The notes under the pieces are model-generated. The model did not search any database. It saw only the letters and a list, made by a program, of their open reading frames with translations, and was not told the DNA's origin. A DNA stretch of 64,000 bases from Roseiarcus sp963832305 (GTDB lineage: Bacteria; Pseudomonadota; Alphaproteobacteria; Rhizobiales; Beijerinckiaceae): NCBI GenBank assembly GCA_963832305.1, contig CAWHTU010000006.1:1-64000 (forward strand), given 5' to 3'. This document shows, in pieces, positions 61,598 to 64,000 of this stretch; the first letter of the stretch is position 1, and every line of letters begins with the position of its first letter. The translations under genes and the position numbers were made by a program.

Positions 61598-62705
61598 TCT
61601 GCCCGTTCTGATAGGCGCGCAGAAAAGCCTCGTAGTCCTTGACCGACACGCAGCCGTTGGAATCGCCGTTTGGCCCGAGCATGAACGGGTGCGCCAGTAA
61701 TCCCGCCCGGCCATAGATGCCTCCCTCCCCGACCGGATTGAGGCGCAGGGCCTGCACCCCATGGAAGGAACCCTCCCGGAGCGTCAGCTGGTAGATATGC
61801 GGCGGCGTCGGGCCGCGGGCTCGCTCGCTCACGTAGCGAGGATTGTCCAACGCCTCCCCAAGGCCCGAATGGGCTTCGAGCTTCGTTCCATCCGGCAGAT
61901 AGACGATCCGGGCGGAGATGTCGTAGACGGCGGTGTATCTGTCGTAGCCGGAAACCGGGGCCGAGGCGCCGAACGGCGACGGGAATGAAAACAGCGGCCC
62001 TCTGCCCGCGCCGCGGCTTTCCGTCGCTATGGAAGCGGTGGAAACCGCAGGGGCGCTCGGCGCCGTCCTGCTTGCGACGCTGCTTGCCGGCGCCTCGGAC
62101 GCGACTGTCGGGGCGGACGGTTGCCCGAGCCCGAACAATTTCTGGAAGATGCTGCGATTGTCGACGGGAGCCGTGGAGGGAGCTGTCGCAACGCTCGGTT
62201 GAGGTGGATGGCGGGAGGGCGCGGGCGCGGTGGGCGCGTTGAGTTCCGGCGGCCGAACCGGCGGCAAAGGCACGCTCTCGCCGATCTCGGAACCTTCGCG
62301 CGTCGGCGGCAGAGGCGCGCTCTCGGCTTGCGGGGGTGGCGGAGCTGGTGGAAACGCCTCAAGGCTCGGCAATGGGATCGGCGCGTAGGCAGCGGGCGGA
62401 GCGGCTTCGAGGCTCGCCAACCGCGATGAAGGCTGCGCTGGCGCCGCCCGCATCATTTCGGCCAGCAGATTGGCGTCGATGACAATTTCGCCAAACGGCT
62501 TCGACGCCACCGTCGCCGAACGGGTCGACGGTGTGTACCCTGCTGGCGCTGGAGCGGACGCCTCGCGCAGATGCAGCGCGCAAACGCTAACGACCCCGGC
62601 CAGCGCCACTGCGGCGGCGCCAGGAAGGACTTTTTGAAGCACGCGCCGAGGGCTATCCCCGCCCTCGAACGAAACCTCATCGAATGTCGCTTCTGTCCCC
62701 TGCAT
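61566..62705 (-). CDS. DUF2778 (L,D-transpeptidase-fold) envelope protein
   Basis: A 379-residue protein with one N-terminal membrane anchor (VLPGAAAVALAGVVSVCALH), a long Pro/Ala/Ser-rich linker of about residues 50-230, and a C-terminal domain of about 150 residues. That domain has the DUF2778 signature: AVYDISARIVYLPDGTKLEA, AHSGLGEALDNP, and the end LLAHPFMLGPNGDSNGCVSV with the catalytic-type His and Cys. The fold is that of L,D-transpeptidases and Tlde1-type effectors acting on peptidoglycan. It is probably a periplasmic cell-wall enzyme. Confidence 0.88.
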   Translation of the reverse strand: MQGTEATFDEVSFEGGDSPRRVLQKVLPGAAAVALAGVVSVCALHLREASAPAPAGYTPSTRSATVASKPFGEIVIDANLLAEMMRAAPAQPSSRLASLEAAPPAAYAPIPLPSLEAFPPAPPPPQAESAPLPPTREGSEIGESVPLPPVRPPELNAPTAPAPSRHPPQPSVATAPSTAPVDNRSIFQKLFGLGQPSAPTVASEAPASSVASRTAPSAPAVSTASIATESRGAGRGPLFSFPSPFGASAPVSGYDRYTAVYDISARIVYLPDGTKLEAHSGLGEALDNPRYVSERARGPTPPHIYQLTLREGSFHGVQALRLNPVGEGGIYGRAGLLAHPFMLGPNGDSNGCVSVKDYEAFLRAYQNGQINKLVVVAKL

Positions 62706-62969
62706 CCCTCGCCCTACGCTTACGCTTGGCCACTCGAATCAAATTATCGCGTACGCGTTGAACCATTCTTAACGCAGTCCGCCGCCCTTTGCCAACCCGT
62801 GCTGGAGTTTGCCTCGATCGCTCCCGCGGAATCTTTGTTAACCCTTTGGAAATGCTTAAAACGATAACGGCGGCTGTTGTTCGGATCCGGCGTGGAATTT
62901 GTGCTGGCGCGAGGTGGGCTTTCTTGGCGCAATGCTGCCCCGGAGATTAAGGGGCGTCCCCCGCGGGAC

Positions 62970-64000
62970 TCAGTTGGCCTCTGCGCGGCCCTGCGGGCGT
63001 GCGAGCGCGGCGAGCGTACGTGGCGTCGGCCGGACGCCCGCGCGCTCGGCGAGCAGCGAACGCGCCAGGCTCCATTGGCCCGAGCGTTCAGCCGCCGCGA
63101 TCAGCGTCAGGTTGACGATGTCGCGCTGGGCGTGGCTGCCGCCAACGCGAATCGCTTCGTGCCGGACCGGCAGGATTGCTTCGACGGCTCCGGCGGCGTC
63201 GCCGCCGGCGAAGGCGAGCATGCCGTCGATGAGTCGCCGGCCGACTTCCGCTGTGACCTGCCGATTGTCGCCCGAGCCCAGGCGCTCGTAGGCGTCGAGC
63301 GAATCGCGAAAGCGCTTGACGTCGCCCGGATCGGGCGAACGCGCGGCGGCGAAGGCGCAATGCAAGTCGTTTAGGGCGAGCACATGGTCGTCGACATGCG
63401 TCATCCATTTGCCGGCGACCGCCGCCCAGCGATTCCCCACATCGACGCCCGCAAGTTCGAGTCGCCATAGGAGCGCGGCGGCGTCGACGCGGTCGAGCGT
63501 GGCGTCAGCGGCGAGCTTCGGAGCCGAGAAGCGGTCATAGTCGGCGAGAACCTCATCGAAGCGTCCCTGCTCGATCAGGAACAGCGCCAGATGCCAGCCG
63601 TTGTGGCCGGCCATGAAATGCGCGGGACCCCAGTGTTCGCGCGTCGACTTCAGAAAGGCCACGCCCTCGTCGTGGCGGTTGGCGGTCTCCATTACGTGAG
63701 CGAGCGCATGCGTCGCCCAGGCGTCGCGCGGGTTCCCCGCCAGCGCCTCGCGGCCAAAGGCCTCGGCGCGCTCGAGGTCGCCGGTTTCCTCGAGCCCGAA
63801 GGCGTAAAGGCCGAGGACGAAGCTGGTGAGCGGGTTTCCGCGTCCCACGCCGGCAAGACCCGCGCGGCGCAGTCGCGGATGGCGGCCGATCGGCCGAGAA
63901 AGAAATAGGCGTCCTGCACCAGCCGCAAGGCGAGCGCATCGGTTGGGTGATCGACCAGTATCGTCTCCCAGTCCGCGATCGCTTGCGACGTCCTGCCTTC
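62970..64000 (-). pseudogene. TTC38-like tetratricopeptide protein, frameshifted and cut by window edge
   Basis: The C-terminal part of a TPR-fold protein similar to tetratricopeptide protein 38. The frame open at the edge (ETILVDHPTDALALRLVQDA, YFFLGRSAAIRD, VLPAWDAET) ends near 63833, where one missing base shifts to the frame LTSFVLGLYAFGLEETGDLE that continues to 62970. Repeats: AEAFGREALAGNPRDAWATH, ALAHVMETANRHDEGVAFLK, WHLALFLIEQGRFDEVLADY. TPR38 proteins are cytoplasmic and of unknown function. The start lies outside the window. The lone deletion in a C-run may be an error. Confidence 0.8.

Overview
This 64-kb, high-GC window looks like chromosomal DNA of an alphaproteobacterium of the order Hyphomicrobiales (Rhizobiales), probably near Beijerinckiaceae/Methylocystaceae. 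The pointers are a complete hpnABCDEF (shc) hopanoid block, a mesaconyl-CoA hydratase of the ethylmalonyl-CoA pathway, IalB and HdeA/B-type envelope proteins, a DUF1127 gene, and the interspersed inverted repeats typical of rhizobial intergenic regions. The placement is inferred from gene content only.

Left part (1-14 kb): a broken SbmA/BacA-like ABC transporter at the edge, a frameshifted GH3 beta-glucosidase, a dihydrodipicolinate-synthase-family protein preceded by a 21-bp-period tandem array, tRNA-Ala(CGC), YggT, mesaconyl-CoA hydratase, an isochorismatase-fold protein, a small secreted protein, a second short-period array, an RND efflux pump (membrane fusion protein plus permease), a frameshifted secreted serine protease, and an AT-rich membrane protein of foreign look.

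14-23 kb: an exopolysaccharide/exosortase locus (polyprenyl-phosphate sugar transferase, exosortase, small XrtV-type accessory protein, secreted beta-helix protein), then DUF2937, mog, proA, a cupin, and a PadR/YqjI-like regulator behind two palindromic operators.

23.9-37.7 kb, all on the minus strand: the hopanoid operon hpnA-B-C-D-E-shc with stop/start overlaps, followed downstream by an unusual set: inositol-3-phosphate synthase, HAD phosphatase, nucleotidyltransferase, ATP-grasp enzyme, class-III aminotransferase and a Gfo/Idh oxidoreductase. This set reads like a pathway to a modified (amino)cyclitol. It is the best candidate here for an undescribed system.

38-64 kb: IalB, a 1607-residue autotransporter with a Gly-rich N-terminal part, a TfoX/YjbR-like protein coupled to an EamA transporter, rpsD, a DUF1127 gene with a visible promoter, manC, an ALDH/LysR/MttB-like/MFS group, prfC, a degenerate M24 protein, tandem HdeA/B-like proteins, an M3 oligopeptidase, a P-loop kinase, a DUF2778 L,D-transpeptidase-like protein, and a TPR protein running off the edge.

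At least nine single-base frame breaks occur in otherwise conserved genes. They may be assembly errors rather than real decay, so 'pseudogene' calls here mean 'frame is broken in this sequence'.
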